Translations under genes and position numbers: made by a program | Shown: positions 38,213 to 49,755 of the stretch, one piece after another | Position numbering within the stretch: the stretch's first letter is position 1 | How the letters are laid out: every line of letters begins with the position of its first letter | Notes under the pieces: model-generated | Database searches by the model: none | What the model was told of the DNA's origin: nothing | What the model saw: only the letters and a program-made list of their open reading frames with translations | NCBI GenBank assembly: GCA_016647705.1 | Contig: CM028328.1 | Span: 186,001-250,000, forward strand | From: Eucommia ulmoides | Taxonomy: Eukaryota; Streptophyta; Magnoliopsida; Garryales; Eucommiaceae | Direction: 5' to 3' | Length of the DNA stretch: 64,000 nt

Positions 38213-39966
38213 ATTCTAATTAATTAAATTATTTGCTCTCATGTGTAATTAAAAAAAAAATATTGATAATTAATTAAAATTGAATATAAGTATTTAGTGG
38301 AGTTAACCAAGAAAAGAAATCGGTTAAAGGAAAGGATTCCAGCATTGGTAAGTCGACAGGTAAGTCGACCGATACATAAAATAGAAGTTGTTGAATCTCT
38401 CAGTTGATAGGTAGGTCGACCTGGGCTTAAATAGCGAACTTTCTGAATCGATAAGTTGACAGGGAGGTTAACATGTGACCAGAAATGAAACTTTCTGAAT
38501 CCCTTTTATATAGACCTACATTTTTTCACATTAAATATACATCAAGAGAATTATACTGAGCTTTCTAAGAGTAGTCATATTAATTGAGTTGTGAGATATT
38601 TTTTTAGAGTTATTTTTTGAGAATTATTTGATGTGGATTATTGTTGCTACCGATCTGAAGTTTCATTGTTATCTCTAATCATTATTTTTTCGATGAAATC
38701 CTGGTAAGATCTTTCTAAATTACTTTCTATTAATTGTTGCTTGATTATATTTGGAATTTGATCTTTGAAATTGTTTTCTGATTTTTTATTGAAAAATATT
38801 TTTGAAACAATTTCTTGAATAAATCTGTACGTGCTATCCAATTTTTATTTAAAATCAGATTTTGAATATCTCACTTTTCTATAACTAGTTTTGAGATATT
38901 AATTGAGTTCTAATTCATCTGGGGTGGTAGAAGTTGCGAGTGAGAAAAATTACTTACCAATTTGTAATTGGTGAGTTGAGTGACGGATTGAATACTATTG
39001 AAAGTATTTAATCTAAGGGTAGCTGGTTTCAGTCTCTTCTTGTAAAGAAATTGAGGTAGTAATTCTTCTTGAATTGAATTGATTTGTAAGCAATTTTGTA
39101 ACGGTTCAATCCTTATCGGGTAAAAGGATATTTAAAGAGTTTGTGAGATTTTGATTCTTTAGTCTAAGGTACAAAAAGAATTAGGTTATTCTTGAGCCTG
39201 TAAAAAGTAGATGTTATTCCTGAGCCTGAAAAAAGAAATTTGTAAAGGTTGATTTTGAGTCTATGAAAAGAATCTTTGTGAGGGTTTGGTTCTTACCTTT
39301 AAAGGAATCTTGAGTTTAGTGAGTGCGACTCTCTGTGGAGCTCGGGGGACTGGATTAATCATAGTAGTTTGGTCAACCAGTATAAATTTCTGGTGTGCTG
39401 CTATTTTTCATTATTTATTTTTGTTGTTTGGTGTGCACCTAGTTGATATTTTAATTCTGCTATTATATAAAGATAATAATTAATTTATAATTAAAATTAA
39501 TTATTTGGATTTTTTGAAGTATTTTCTCTGATTATTTTTTATCAACCCAATCCATTCTCCCTCTTGGATAGCTCACTGGGTCAATACTTGGTTATCTATC
39601 CTAATCAGTTAGGTGCATGAAGAGCGTGTGAAAGATTAGGACCATGGGCCTGGGCTTGGGCCCTTGTTCGTTGATGGATAAGCCCATGGGCCAAGCCTCT
39701 TGGGAATATTAGGCCGGCTTAGGCACCGAGGTAGAGGTCGGGATGGCTATACCGACCTCCTCGTCTTTGGCGATATCTGAAGAAAACGTTGGGGATTCCT
39801 GCTTGGCGATTGGTTTAAGTCCTTCATGTTTATCGGCCGGAGGAGACGCCGGGCTTAAAGAACAACTGGGCTCATCAAGTTGTCTGATGTCGTGGGGTTG
39901 GAGACATGACATTTTTTATCTAGGTGGTGGACACGTGGCGTATGGTAGAATTTTACCCACATCATA
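37517..39966 (-). mobile_element. Gypsy-type LTR, family TGTTGG, copy C, split by a younger LTR
   Basis: The copy begins TGTTGGCGTCGAAAAATGG and ends TTTTACCCACATCATA (TG...TA, the final CA decayed). It matches copy D (41623-42308) on both sides of the insertion: GCGTGAGAGTAAGAGCTCGG before, and AAGATTAGGACCATGGGCC after. On the minus strand CCTATAAAATGAAG at about 37838-37825 fits a TATA box. A 1.7 kb family A LTR is inserted after position 37882. Confidence 0.7.
37883..39586 (+). mobile_element. Solo LTR, family A, copy B, nested inside LTR C
   Basis: Starts TGTTGATCCTA and ends GGGTCAATA, aligning with 19519-21638. The 5-bp flanks are CTCAG (37878-37882) and CTTGG (39587-39591). The uninterrupted sister LTR D reads CTCGG at the same place, so both are explained as one target duplication with a mutation on each side. 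It contains a pure (TA)n tract of about 75 bp (38137-38211) absent from copy A, and palindrome-like GTCGACAGGTAAGTCGACC repeats near 38350-38480. No coding region. Confidence 0.8.
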
Positions 39967-39984
39967 TTCACCTGTGTTTTCAAT

Positions 39985-40330
39985 TTGTTTTGGTATTTTG
40001 ATAAAAATATATATCCACATATTTTGTGAATATTCATATCAATGTATTTTAATGAATGTTCGTATTGGTATGCTTTCTATGTGTTATGATATTTTAGTAA
40101 AAGTACATATCAATGTGTTTTGTTGAAAATTGTGAATATTCATAACAACACAATCAAACATAAATATTTATTAAATGTTTAAAACTAGTAAAAATTAAAA
40201 TGTGAATGTCCATATTTTGTTATATTTTATAGAATGATATTTTATGTAAATTATAAAAAAAAATAATGATCAAATAACATAGGACTATTTTTGAGAAGAA
40301 AAAAAAATCCAAGATCAAATTTTTTATTAT
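39985..40330 (-). repeat. Dispersed TGAATATTCA repeat, copy 2
   Basis: The reverse complement aligns with 400-600 near the left end of the window, sharing GACATTCACATTTT, TTGTTATGAATATTCAC, TTTCAACAAAACACAT and GATATGAATATTCAC-like words in the same order. It is shorter than copy 1 and lacks the dense right-hand array. It directly follows the end of LTR C. Confidence 0.5.
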
Positions 40331-41469
40331 AGTGGTTAAGAGTTCATTTTCTGATTTCTAGATCTTTTAAAAATCAAATAATAATTTATTTTTATCAAAA
40401 ATAATTCATTTGGAGCGTGATATCGATCTTCTCTCTCCCATAAAAACTAATTTATAAACTAAGATTATTTTTATTTTTATAAGTTGGCTAATAGTTTGTT
40501 TCACATATAAACTCACTGACTCACTCAATGTACCATTCGTTGTTGAGAAATATGGATGATTTGGGCATCGGCATGGTAATGAAATGGATGGGAGGATCAG
40601 CGTACCCATACATACTCAAAAAAAGGCTGTTTTTTTGGAGAAACCCAAGAAAATCTATGCCCATTACTGCTCTTTTCATATTCACCCATTTTTACGTGAA
40701 TGGAATGGAATGGAATAGGGGTTGGAAAATTCAAGTATTGCAGAGCAGAGGAGAGGGAGGATTTGGAAGTTGCGTAGCGGTTGCCGGAGAAGCCAATCTA
40801 GAAGAAAGAAAAGAAATAATCTTCAACCATGATACCGTACAAGCCAGTCGTACACGGAACCACCAAAAAGAATCCACCTATTTAGAAAGAGAAAATAAAA
40901 GTAGGGCCGGAGGACCCAACAACCATAACTATAGCTGTTCCAAATGAATTTCCCGGTCGGATATCATTTGCTTTTCATCAATCAATTTCCTACTTTTTTA
41001 CCACCAAAATCTATCTAGCATGCATTAGATTGCCAAAATTGAAAAAAATGGTTACTTTTTCATTTAATATTGGTACCTAAATCCAAATGAATTGTTTTGA
41101 CCAAGAAACAAGTACCCTACGCCTGCACGTAGACCTAGACTTGATGATGTGCATTTAATATCACGGGACGGGAGGAGTCAAATAATGGATACGCAGCTCC
41201 CAGTCTTTGACTGCCCACTAAAAAAGTAAACACTATTAACTCCATTTTATTTTTCAAGCTATTATTTGTTTGGCCGTCACCTTGGGCTGAGATTTTTATA
41301 GAAAAATAAAATAAATGCATGTTGGTGAACAAAGAGGACCCTTTGGTGTCGATTGTCCTTTGTGGTGCAGGAAGAGGACGGGAGGCGTTTGATCCTTCCC
41401 TTTCAAGTTCACCAATTTGATTTCCAACTAAGGAACACCACACCAACAAGTGGGAAGAGGAGTGGGTCA
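40331..41469. other. Intergenic stretch without a supportable gene
   Basis: A 139-codon frame at 40528-40947 has no recognisable domain, no homologue I can name and no splice context. I treat it as chance. No clear transposon ends. Confidence 0.4.
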
Positions 41470-42420
41470 CTCTTTCTTTTAATTATCTCCTGTCTTGCAT
41501 GGTGAGATGGACGGTCACTATTAGATATATATCTCGTGTCGTCTTCATCGATCTATGCTACCACTACTGTCAAAAGTTAATTAATATCTTCAGTTGGTCT
41601 CATTAAAATCTACATGGATCATTGTTGACGATTTGAAGATGATCTGTCCTAACTCTAGTCCATGATGTGCTCGGGCTGGTTCTGCGTGATGTCCGACCTG
41701 AGTTTCAAGCGTGTACCTACACATGATCCATTGGAGTTGTGCCCGACGTAGTCTCTCCAGCGTGAGAGTAAGAGTTCAGGGGGAGACAATATGAAATATT
41801 CTTTGTATATTCTAAAGGCCATACCTTGATGTCACAATTCACCTTTGCTTTTATAGGAGAAAAATTTGATTAGCGTTTTGGAGATTAGGCAATTTAAGCT
41901 CGGTTAGCGATCTTAACATGGCGTGTGGTCGGAAAAAAAGGCGTGTAGAAGGATTAGAGTCTTGGGTCTAGGCTTTTCAGCTTTGGTGAGGAGGTCCATG
42001 GGTCGATATGTTAACGAAGATGGAGAACCGGCCTTGACCAAAGAACGGATAACGAGATGAGTATACCGATTAGAATACCACCGGTCAGAACCGGCTGGTT
42101 GTAGAATGTTCGCAGTCTTAAGCATTGTTGGTTAAGATATTACCGGCCTGAGTATGCCGGTCTTAGACGACCGACTAGAAGTATATTCATCAAAGCATGA
42201 GTTTGGGCTTCCAGGTCATCAATCCACTCATAGTCACGTCAGACGCTTTACCTACGTGAAGGTTTTCGGTGGAATGGTTCGGGGTGATTCATTTTTACCC
42301 TCATCACATTTATATCTCTCTTTCTTTTAATTATGTCATGTCGATCGTGAGATGGAAGCTCACTATGTGATATCTGTTCATCAATCTATGCTAACACTGT
42401 TTAAACTTTAATCATTCCCT
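41470..42420. repeat. ~110 bp direct duplication flanking LTR D
   Basis: 41470-41585 and 42312-42420 are similar in the same direction. They share CTTTCTTTTAATTAT, TGAGATGGA.G.TCACTAT and ATC.ATCTATGCTA.CACT. Between them sits LTR copy D. The flanks are too long for an LTR target-site duplication, so a local tandem duplication that later received the LTR is the simplest reading. Confidence 0.6.
41623..42308 (-). mobile_element. Gypsy-type solo LTR, family TGTTGG, copy D (no insertion)
   Basis: Starts TGTTGACGATTTGAAG and ends TTTTACCCTCATCACA. It has the family blocks GGAGTTGTGCCCG and GCGTGAGAGTAAGAG. On the minus strand TCCTATAAAAGC at about 41862-41851 fits a TATA box. It lacks the hairpin repeats of E2 and serves as the uninterrupted reference for the nested copy C. 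No clear 5-bp target duplication was found. Confidence 0.7.
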
Positions 42421-42845
42421 TTTTCTTAATTAACTCCCAACAGTAATTGTCCCTCGCAATATAACAAAAGCCATTCAACTGTTTAAACCATCATACCTAA
42501 TCAATGCAACCAATAATTAATTATCCTTCATTCTTTTTCTTTTTAAATAATAATTATCAATTAATATACTATTTTGTGTTCACATAGAGTAAGCATCATA
42601 ATTTGTATAGGATACCCAAACACACACACATGCATTTATTGTTGCAATTAATAAACGATCGGTGGGTGTGAAACCATGAATTCTTCTAATTGTTAGTCAA
42701 AGCACCTAACCACAATAATGTTTATTGTTAATCATATTTGGTCAAACAGGTAAATGATTATGGCTTATAATAGGCAACACAAATGAAAATAGGATTCTAA
42801 TTAGCAAATTATTCACACCCAGACCCAAAGTGATAAGGAAATATA

Positions 42846-43362
42846 GGTGGCGTTTGGTAACCGTTTCTATTTCCATTCCAGCAGTGGGATGAGAATGGGA
42901 TAGGAATTTTGTTTTCTTCTTGGGAGTAGAATCGCGTTTGGTAACGATAATTTTTTTTTTTTGTTTTGGGAAGAGAATTATGTTTGGTAATGATTTTATT
43001 CTAATTTTTTTTTTTTTTTGGCCTGACGGCGTTGGCTCCCGCCGGCGACAACCGGAAGGCAATGAGGGTGGGTGACTGTGGGCGGAAAGTATCCGGCCAG
43101 ACAGTAACCAGCGATGGTCGCCGGAGATGGCCGCCGGTGATGGTGACCGGCGGATGAACAGTGACAATGTATTTTGGGAATGGAATGGGAATAATGAGAA
43201 ATAATATTTTTTTTGTTTTCTCATTTCTTAAGAAAAAAATGGGCACAATTCTCAAATGAGAATGAAATGGAAACGGAAACAAAAATTATCAAACAGAATT
43301 CCCAAAAATATGGAAATGAGATGTGAATTTCTGGAATGGAAACGGTTACCAAACGGGGCCAT
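42846..43362. mobile_element. Harbinger-like MITE with long inverted repeats
   Basis: Left: GGCGTTTGGTAACCGTTTCT then ATTTCCATTCCAG. Right, reverse-complemented: CCCGTTTGGTAACCGTTTCC then ATTCCAGAAATT. The similarity extends outward as ATAAGGAAATATAGG versus ATAAGGAAATTATGG. The GC-rich centre (43020-43160) is unlike the flanks. Frames at 42742-43224 and 43001-43282 fall inside and are not genes. Confidence 0.7.
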
Positions 43363-44655
43363 AATTTCCTTATATCGGAGCTTATAATATGAACACAAAT
43401 AAAAATGGATTTTTGAAGGTTAGTTATAATATTTTTGATTTAACAAAATATAAATTTAGTTGACTGTGGAAACTCGATATATTTATAAGTCTCCATATCA
43501 CAAAAATTGATGTTTAGCAAACAATTGACTATATCTTCTTGAATATTGAATTCTTAATACGAAACAAGAGAAAAAATAATGGAAGTTAATCTGAAATTTC
43601 GGGAGGAGGAAGATTCTGCTTCTACTTGAAGTTTCTAATTAAGCAGGTGATCTAATTGACTAATACCATTGACTACAAAAATAAAAATAAAAATAAAAAT
43701 GCCTCAGTCTTCATTCTTAATTACAAACTACGTAGGAAACAAGAAAGAGAGATTAGAAAATGGTTAGAAGTTCATATAATTAAACCAAGGTTTAAGAAGA
43801 TGAACTCCAAGTGTCCGTCTTTCAGAATCTAAAAAACAAGTACAACTTGGCCCTTAAAATTAAAAGGGATTAACATCTTATAAAATTGTCTGAATGACAT
43901 ATCGCCAAACATGATTTAGTAGAACCTGACAAAAATTAAACGACAAACCCCCAAAATGAAGAGAGAAGCCCATTATCATAATATGCTGTTTCTCCCAATT
44001 GGGCTTGGTGGAATATGCTGTTTTACAATTCCAATTTCTATTCACTTCTTTGGGCCTCTATTGAAATTCCAATTACCATGCAAATCACTATCAATTACGT
44101 ACCTTTATTTCCCAGAGAATCGAGTTGCTCAAGGTATTGATGCGGGTCAAGCTGTAGAAGTTATCGCGAGACAGCCTATGAAGAAATAGATATGCCTAGC
44201 TACTTTTATTTTTAAATTGGTTTATTCTGTATCAGCAAATGATAGCTCTTGGAATTGGAATAAGTTCCACAGTGGATCAACCGCCCGTATGATTCTTTGC
44301 TAGAACGATATCAAAATTTTTTGGTTCTTAAAAAGAAACAGTTCCAGACACTCGTGTAGAAAAAAACATTTGCAGAAATATCGAAGGGCCCTTTCAAAAA
44401 TCTGGACTTTTTGGTTCCATTAAATTGGGCCCAAATCAACTATTTTTTGGCCACAAACAACAAAACAAAGATGAGATGGATGATCAAAAGAGCCAATTCA
44501 TTGCATACCAATTCCAATTACAAAATAATTCCAAAAGTAAAAGGATATATTATTAGCAAGGTTCTTCCTTCCTCACGTGGGCAGAACAAATTGTTCTGCC
44601 ATTCAAACCCAAAAAATTATATAAAGAAAATGAAAAAAAGTTAAAGGAAAGATCT
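43363..44655. other. Intergenic stretch with a short atpH-like fragment
   Basis: No intact gene. At 44122-44178 the plus strand translates to RVAQGIDAGQAVEVIARQP, strongly like the conserved segment of the plastid ATP synthase c subunit (GQGTAAGQAVEGIARQP). The reading frame stops a few codons later and the flanks show no more atpH. It may be a decayed plastid-DNA insertion. The remainder is AT-rich and is the 3' flank of the membrane-protein gene. Confidence 0.35.
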
Positions 44656-45258
44656 TTAACTGCAGAGGATGATCCTTGTTAACACAAGGACCAGACAAGA
44701 CACGGTGAAGAAGAAGAGCGTCGCGAAGTCCCGTGCCGACCACTTCCTCACCGCCTTTCCCTCCACCCTCAAACTCTTCGCCCGCCGGAGCGCATCCACT
44801 TCCTTCAACAGATCAAATTCGATCCCTTTCTTCTTCAATTCCTCAACGCACTTCCCCAGCAGCGTCCCGTCCTCCCTCTCTCTATCCAGCAGCTTCTCCA
44901 AGTGTCCCTCCACGTCCGTCTTGTATCGAACGGCCCATATCATCCCCAGTGAGCACAGAAGCGAACAGAGGGATGGGATCCACGATCTATGGCAGAGCCC
45001 GCCCCCACGCGCGGAGGCATTGAAGAGGAGGACGAGAGAGATGGAGTGGAAGAGGAAGAAGAAACAGTAGAGGTGGGTGATCTCTTTGCGGACGGAGTCG
45101 ATCTGGGTCTCCTTCAGAGCGATCCGATTGAGGATTAATTCTTCTTCCTTGAGCCATTGCTTGAGGAGAAGCCTGTGGGTTGGGGTTTCCGCGATCTGGC
45201 CAAGTGGGTGTGAAGGTTTCGAATCCATGATTAAGGCATTCGTATCGTAATCGGCCAT
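44656..45258 (-). CDS. Conserved plant membrane protein of unknown function, 200 aa
   Basis: One intronless frame. The N-terminal part is hydrophilic (HPLGQIAETPTHRLLLKQWL, KEEELILNRIALKETQ). Two hydrophobic helices follow (residues 63-81, LYCFFFLFHSISLVLLFNA; and 93-111, WIPSLCSLLCSLGMIWAV), then a charged, probably coiled-coil segment (113-165; DVEGHLEKLLDRERED, CVEELKKKGIEFDLLKEVDA), and a C-terminal helix (177-198, LFFFTVSCLVLVLTRIILC). I recognise this as a widespread single-copy-type angiosperm family without an assigned role. Three predicted membrane passes with a helical loop suggest an integral membrane protein; the compartment is unknown. No signal peptide. The start is the only ATG before the conserved part. 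Confidence 0.88.
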   Translation of the reverse strand: MADYDTNALIMDSKPSHPLGQIAETPTHRLLLKQWLKEEELILNRIALKETQIDSVRKEITHLYCFFFLFHSISLVLLFNASARGGGLCHRSWIPSLCSLLCSLGMIWAVRYKTDVEGHLEKLLDREREDGTLLGKCVEELKKKGIEFDLLKEVDALRRAKSLRVEGKAVRKWSARDFATLFFFTVSCLVLVLTRIILCS

Positions 45259-45499
45259 TTTTATTGTGCTTTAGTGCGGAGGGAGGAGCCCGGGGGGAAG
45301 GTTAGGTTGGAGCGTGGAGGAATTAATCTCTCGAGAGGGATAGGGTTTTTGAAACTGTAGATCCAGTATCTTTTAACGGCTACTTTGGATTTTGAATTCC
45401 AAACGGTCGAATTTGGAGAAGTTAAATTCCAGGAATACCCCCGCTGGCTTTAATTGAATTATCTGGACCTAAGATTCATTAATTTTCATCTTCATTTTT

Positions 45500-45990
45500 T
45501 TTGTCTGTCTAATTTTATTATTATTTTTTTGGTGCAAAAGAAATCAATCCAACAACACAAACAACTACAGACACATAAAATGTGCCTCCGGATCCATTTC
45601 CCTTAGCAACATATTAGTCATGCCGTTAAGGGGGGGTAATCATAATTTTAAACTCGTCCACCATCTTCTCTCCAACGTTGGGCTTCAATGTTGGCCATGT
45701 AGTCTGCATATTGGTTTTTGTCCGTAGTTGTAATTTGAATGACATAATCTTTCTTTCTGATCACGCGCTTACAATCATCAATCCATGATTTCTATCTATG
45801 ATTTCTTGGAGATTCTTCCATTAAGAGCTTTGCAACTTCCTCGGCATCAATCTCTATAATAACTCTTGGGTACTTTTCGTAGGCTAGTGTTGAGATCCCT
45901 TACTGAACGCCTCTTAGTTCTACTTTTAATCTGTTGCAATTCTACAGATATCCATGGAAGCCAAACTGCCAGATACCATGCTTGTGTCTA
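45500..45990 (-). mobile_element. LINE RNase H remnant with poly(A) end
   Basis: The minus strand from about 45980 translates, with interruptions, as GIWQFGFHGYL, LKVELRGV, YEKYPRVIIEIDAEEVAKLL and QYADYMANIEAQRW. This is the same RNase H (RVT_3) fold as the LINE at 7.7-8.7 kb on the plus strand. It ends in 3' UTR-like sequence and a T-rich run at about 45520-45535, the poly(A) tail of a minus-strand LINE. Stops are present, so this is an inactive relic. Confidence 0.65.
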
Positions 45991-46146
45991 ATTTTAACTA
46001 AACAATTGATAGATTCTTTTATGATGCACTTTAAATCTTACAATTTGCTATTCACATAATATAATAATTTTTAAAAAAAATCAAAAATAATATTAAATTC
46101 TTTGTATGACATGAAATTATTTTTGTCCTTCAATAACTATAACAAC

Positions 46147-46612
46147 TCATTTGGTTCAACGAAATCAAGATGGAATGTAATCGTCATTCTACCGTCAATT
46201 CCGTTGTTTGATTATCCAGTGGAACCAAAATTTTGATTCAATTGGAATGAAAGGTGATGGAATTCAATTCCATAGTTCATGGGTCGGAATCAAACTAACC
46301 CAATGGAATTAAAAAATAATTTTCACAAAAGCTCATACCCAAAAGCCCATCTCTATCATTAAAAATAATCTATTTTGTAGTAATTTTTTTTAAATAACCC
46401 ACTATTAGATGTATATTCAAAATTAATATTTAAAAGGGTATTATGAAAATTTTGTTATGTTTCGTTATTTTATTTCTTCTCTCATCCCATAATAGCCAAA
46501 CAAAATAATGAAATAGTAATTTTATTAATAAATTCATTCAATTCCTTATCTCATTACATACCTTCTTTTATTCCACCTTTAATCCATTCTATCCTACCAA
46601 ACGAACCGTAAA
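46147..46612. mobile_element. Harbinger-like MITE
   Basis: Left: CTCATTTGGTTCAACGAAAT followed by GGAATG. Right, reverse-complemented: CGGTTCGTTTGGTAGGATAGAATGG. Inside are GGAATG/CATTCC blocks like those at 1-275. Tips and target duplication are not resolved. Confidence 0.5.
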
Positions 46613-46779
46613 AATTTTAAAAAATTATTGTAGTGTTTAAAATACGTTTGGTAAAAATTTTACCTTAGAAAATCCAGTAGTATACTTTGCACAATAGGTT
46701 TAAACTTTCATAAACATAATCCTCTCGTTTACCACTTAAGGTGTGTCTTAAAATTCTAGATCAATATTTTCAAAATCAA

Positions 46780-47002
46780 TGTAAACATTTTTACTTTCTC
46801 TATTAAGATTGAATAGTGGAAGAAGAGTGGAGGAATGAATGTATATAATATTCATCATCCATGCATTACAAGAAGAAAACCCAACTATATATAGCCAAGC
46901 TGAAAGAATAAAATAGAAAGATATTTGTAATAGAATAACAAACTAAGCCATCTTCTAACAAACTTAGCTAACTTAACTTACTTTAGTACACCCCCAACAA
47001 GA
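46780..47002 (-). mobile_element. Copia LTR and adjacent polypurine tract
   Basis: On the minus strand the LTR starts TGTACTAAAGTAAG near 46992, continues TTAGCTAAGTTTGTTAGAAG, has a TATATATAG box and ends in CTCCACTCTTCTTCC-type sequence. Just before the start, TTGTTGGGGG (about 47003-46993) fits a polypurine tract, so this is the 3' LTR side of a minus-strand copia element. A matching LTR lies at 53325-53512. Confidence 0.6.
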
Positions 47003-47243
47003 TGGACTATGGATATTCTTAAAGGAAGAATTACCACTAAGTACAAATTTTATTTTCCATGTACCAATATATACCAATTAGTTAAATTTGAACAAAAAAT
47101 TCATATCCCAATCATATTTTGAACTGATTAGTCCCATTTTTAAAAATTCCTACATGTCAGATTACGGTTTTACCCTTACCATTTAACCCTATTCTCTCTA
47201 TACCGTTCGTGCGTCTTCTCTCAACGGCGACATCGACATTGCC

Positions 47244-49755
47244 TGTCACGACCCGTCCAGGAACACCCGCCATCCTGGGGCCGGCGTGACGACAATACGA
47301 CATCACCTGAACGCCAACCCAACACACAAAACGACAATATACATACAAACTATATAGCACCAAAAATATAAATATCCATATACAAATTATCTACTATGGG
47401 GACATACCCTTTCCCAAATATAGGAACAACCAAAATAAAAACCATGGACCTCTCACAGATTCACTCCAGACAGCTCATCTCAAAACTTACACTCGACTCC
47501 ATCGTAGGACTCTAACTAGCGCCAGTAGGGGACCGACTCCTAACTGTTCCACCTACGAGTGTACTGCCTTCTTAGTAAAAACCATTTTTAACATAATAAT
47601 AATACATTCTAAATAATACAACATTTAAATGGATCAAGCGTAAATATATATCCACCACACAATTGGTAAAATCTCCAGTATCAAATAAGCGGTGAAAGTA
47701 AAACAATATAAATAAATTCCAAACACCATAATCAATAATAAAATCACCCAATATATATATAAAACACCCCAACTCAAACACACATCTCAATCCCATACCT
47801 ACAGGTTAAGCCATAGTGATCGTTTTAACCTCACGATCGGGAGTTGCAACGGTACCGTAACCATCTGTAGGATATACCTTCCTAGCGGACCTAACTGCGC
47901 AGATCACCGGCTACCGGACGTCTCCGGAGGCCAATAATATAAATCACCAAATATATCAATCAACATAATAAATATCCATCTGTCGGACCACTCTCCGGAT
48001 AGACCATAATATGAATCACCATTGCCGGACCACTCTCCGGACAGGACATCATAAACTATGGCATAGTCAACTCAATAATATCATCACCAAATCACAATTA
48101 AATATCCATTTGTCGGACCACCCTCCTGACAGACCAACTAACAATATCGTCAAAATAATAATGTCATCGTAAAACTACAAACAAAAATCACCATTTTGGC
48201 CAAACAATTCGATGGAAATCCATTTTACCAACTCACCCATAACTAGTTTGATCCATATCATTTATAAAAGCATCTAATTTAAATTTAACCCATTCCTATC
48301 ATATATAAATATAAAAATAATTTGGCAAGAAGACAGTACACTCACCTGAATATCCGTTTTCGAAAGTTCCACCAACTCTCTGCTATTAATCCTCTGGAAA
48401 TCGGGAACCTATTCGTGACAAGGCCTAAATTAATATTTTATGTAAAAATAACCTAACCATTAAATACAGGCCTTAATTTTCGTTATTTCCTATTCCCCGC
48501 ATTCTATATTACTATTTAACGAGTATTATTCCGTTACAGTTTACGATATCGAAATCATTCATGCGAATGATCTCAATATTTATTATCGTCATTTCGACAT
48601 TTCGGTACTAAAATTAATTTCACAATCACCCGCAAGACAATTTAAACACAATTAAATGCATATATTAAAAGTGATAGGAATTTTACCTATTTCGACTTTT
48701 CTGTCGGTTGCAAAATTCGATTTTTGATTTTTGTTGGGGTGGTTTCTGGAATTTTCCCATTTTTTTCTTTATCTTTTTCTTTCTTTTTCTTCCCGCTTCT
48801 TCTTCGTTTTCTGGTCTGCGTCCTATTCACCGGCCCTCTTTCTCTCTTCCGCCGGCCTGCACCGGCGGCGACGACCATTTTTTTTTTCTTTTTCCTTTTA
48901 CCTTTTTCTTCTTCCGTTTTTCGTTTGTGATCCTGGTTTAGCCTCTCTCTTTCTCTCTCTTCGCATCACCGACTCCGGCAACTACCACCACCAATAGCCC
49001 TCACACGCACACATAACCACGGACAGGATACACCCATACACGAACACATAGCACACACATACTAATCACAGCAGCACCACCGACGATGGAACAGAGACAA
49101 ACACACGCCACCGATAGTTTTCTCTCTCTAACCTATCGCCGGCGACGGAACAACGACATACACAAACACACAAACATACAACAACACCGGACGAACAGAC
49201 GGCAACAAATGCCCGAGATCCATTCACACACCTGCTGGAACTGTGACGAACTACCACTGGCCGAACCTCTCTCTCAACTTACTGCCGGCAACTCCGGCAA
49301 CTCAACGACGACCGAAACGAAACTCACACCTCAGTCGCTGGACAGACGACCGAAACCCACGCCGGTGGACTTCTCTCTCTTCCTTTTCTTCGTCTCATCT
49401 TCTCGATTCTTCTTCGTTCTTTCCCCCCAGGGTGTATGGGTCTCAATTATATGTGTAGGTATGTATTATATATGTGGGTATATGTTATCAACAAGCCGGC
49501 CAAGTGCCCTTCTCTCCACCATGTGATTTCACCAACTCTCTCTCCATATATATTATATAGAAATTACACCAAGCCCCCCTTTGTTTTAGGTTAAGTATTA
49601 AAATTAACTCAATTCCACATTTTTAATGTTTGAAAATTACAATTTGCCCCCGAAAATTTTAATTCACCTAATTAATATTGTTAACCGCCTCGATAATTTT
49701 GAAATATTTTCAAATGCAACTAAAATTGTTTGCATCTATAAATCGGGGTCTTACA
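47244..49755. mobile_element. Solo LTR, TGTCAC family, 2.5 kb
   Basis: Starts TGTCACGACCCGTCC and ends CGGGGTCTTACA. It is flanked by TTGCC (47239-47243) and TTGTC (49756-49760), a 4/5 target duplication. The left part aligns with 36791-37440. At 47.99-48.15 kb the words TGTCGGACCA and CTCCGGA recur three to four times. Small overlapping frames in its CT-rich part (48687-49526) are compositional. No internal genes remain. Confidence 0.7.

Noticed and set aside
19519-39586. Family A copies as ends of one 20 kb LTR element
   Set aside because: Each copy has its own target-duplication-like flanks, and copy B is nested in another LTR; no gag-pol lies between them in order.
40528-40947. 139-codon plus-strand frame
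   Set aside because: No recognisable family, no low-complexity-independent conservation that I can judge, surrounded by repeats; treated as chance.
42742-43282. Two minus-strand frames of 93 and 160 codons
   Set aside because: They coincide with a MITE bounded by GTTTGGTAACCG inverted repeats.
48687-49526. Cluster of overlapping frames of 60-146 codons
   Set aside because: They fall inside the solo LTR (47244-49755) in a CT/CG-rich patch, overlap on both strands and have no domains.
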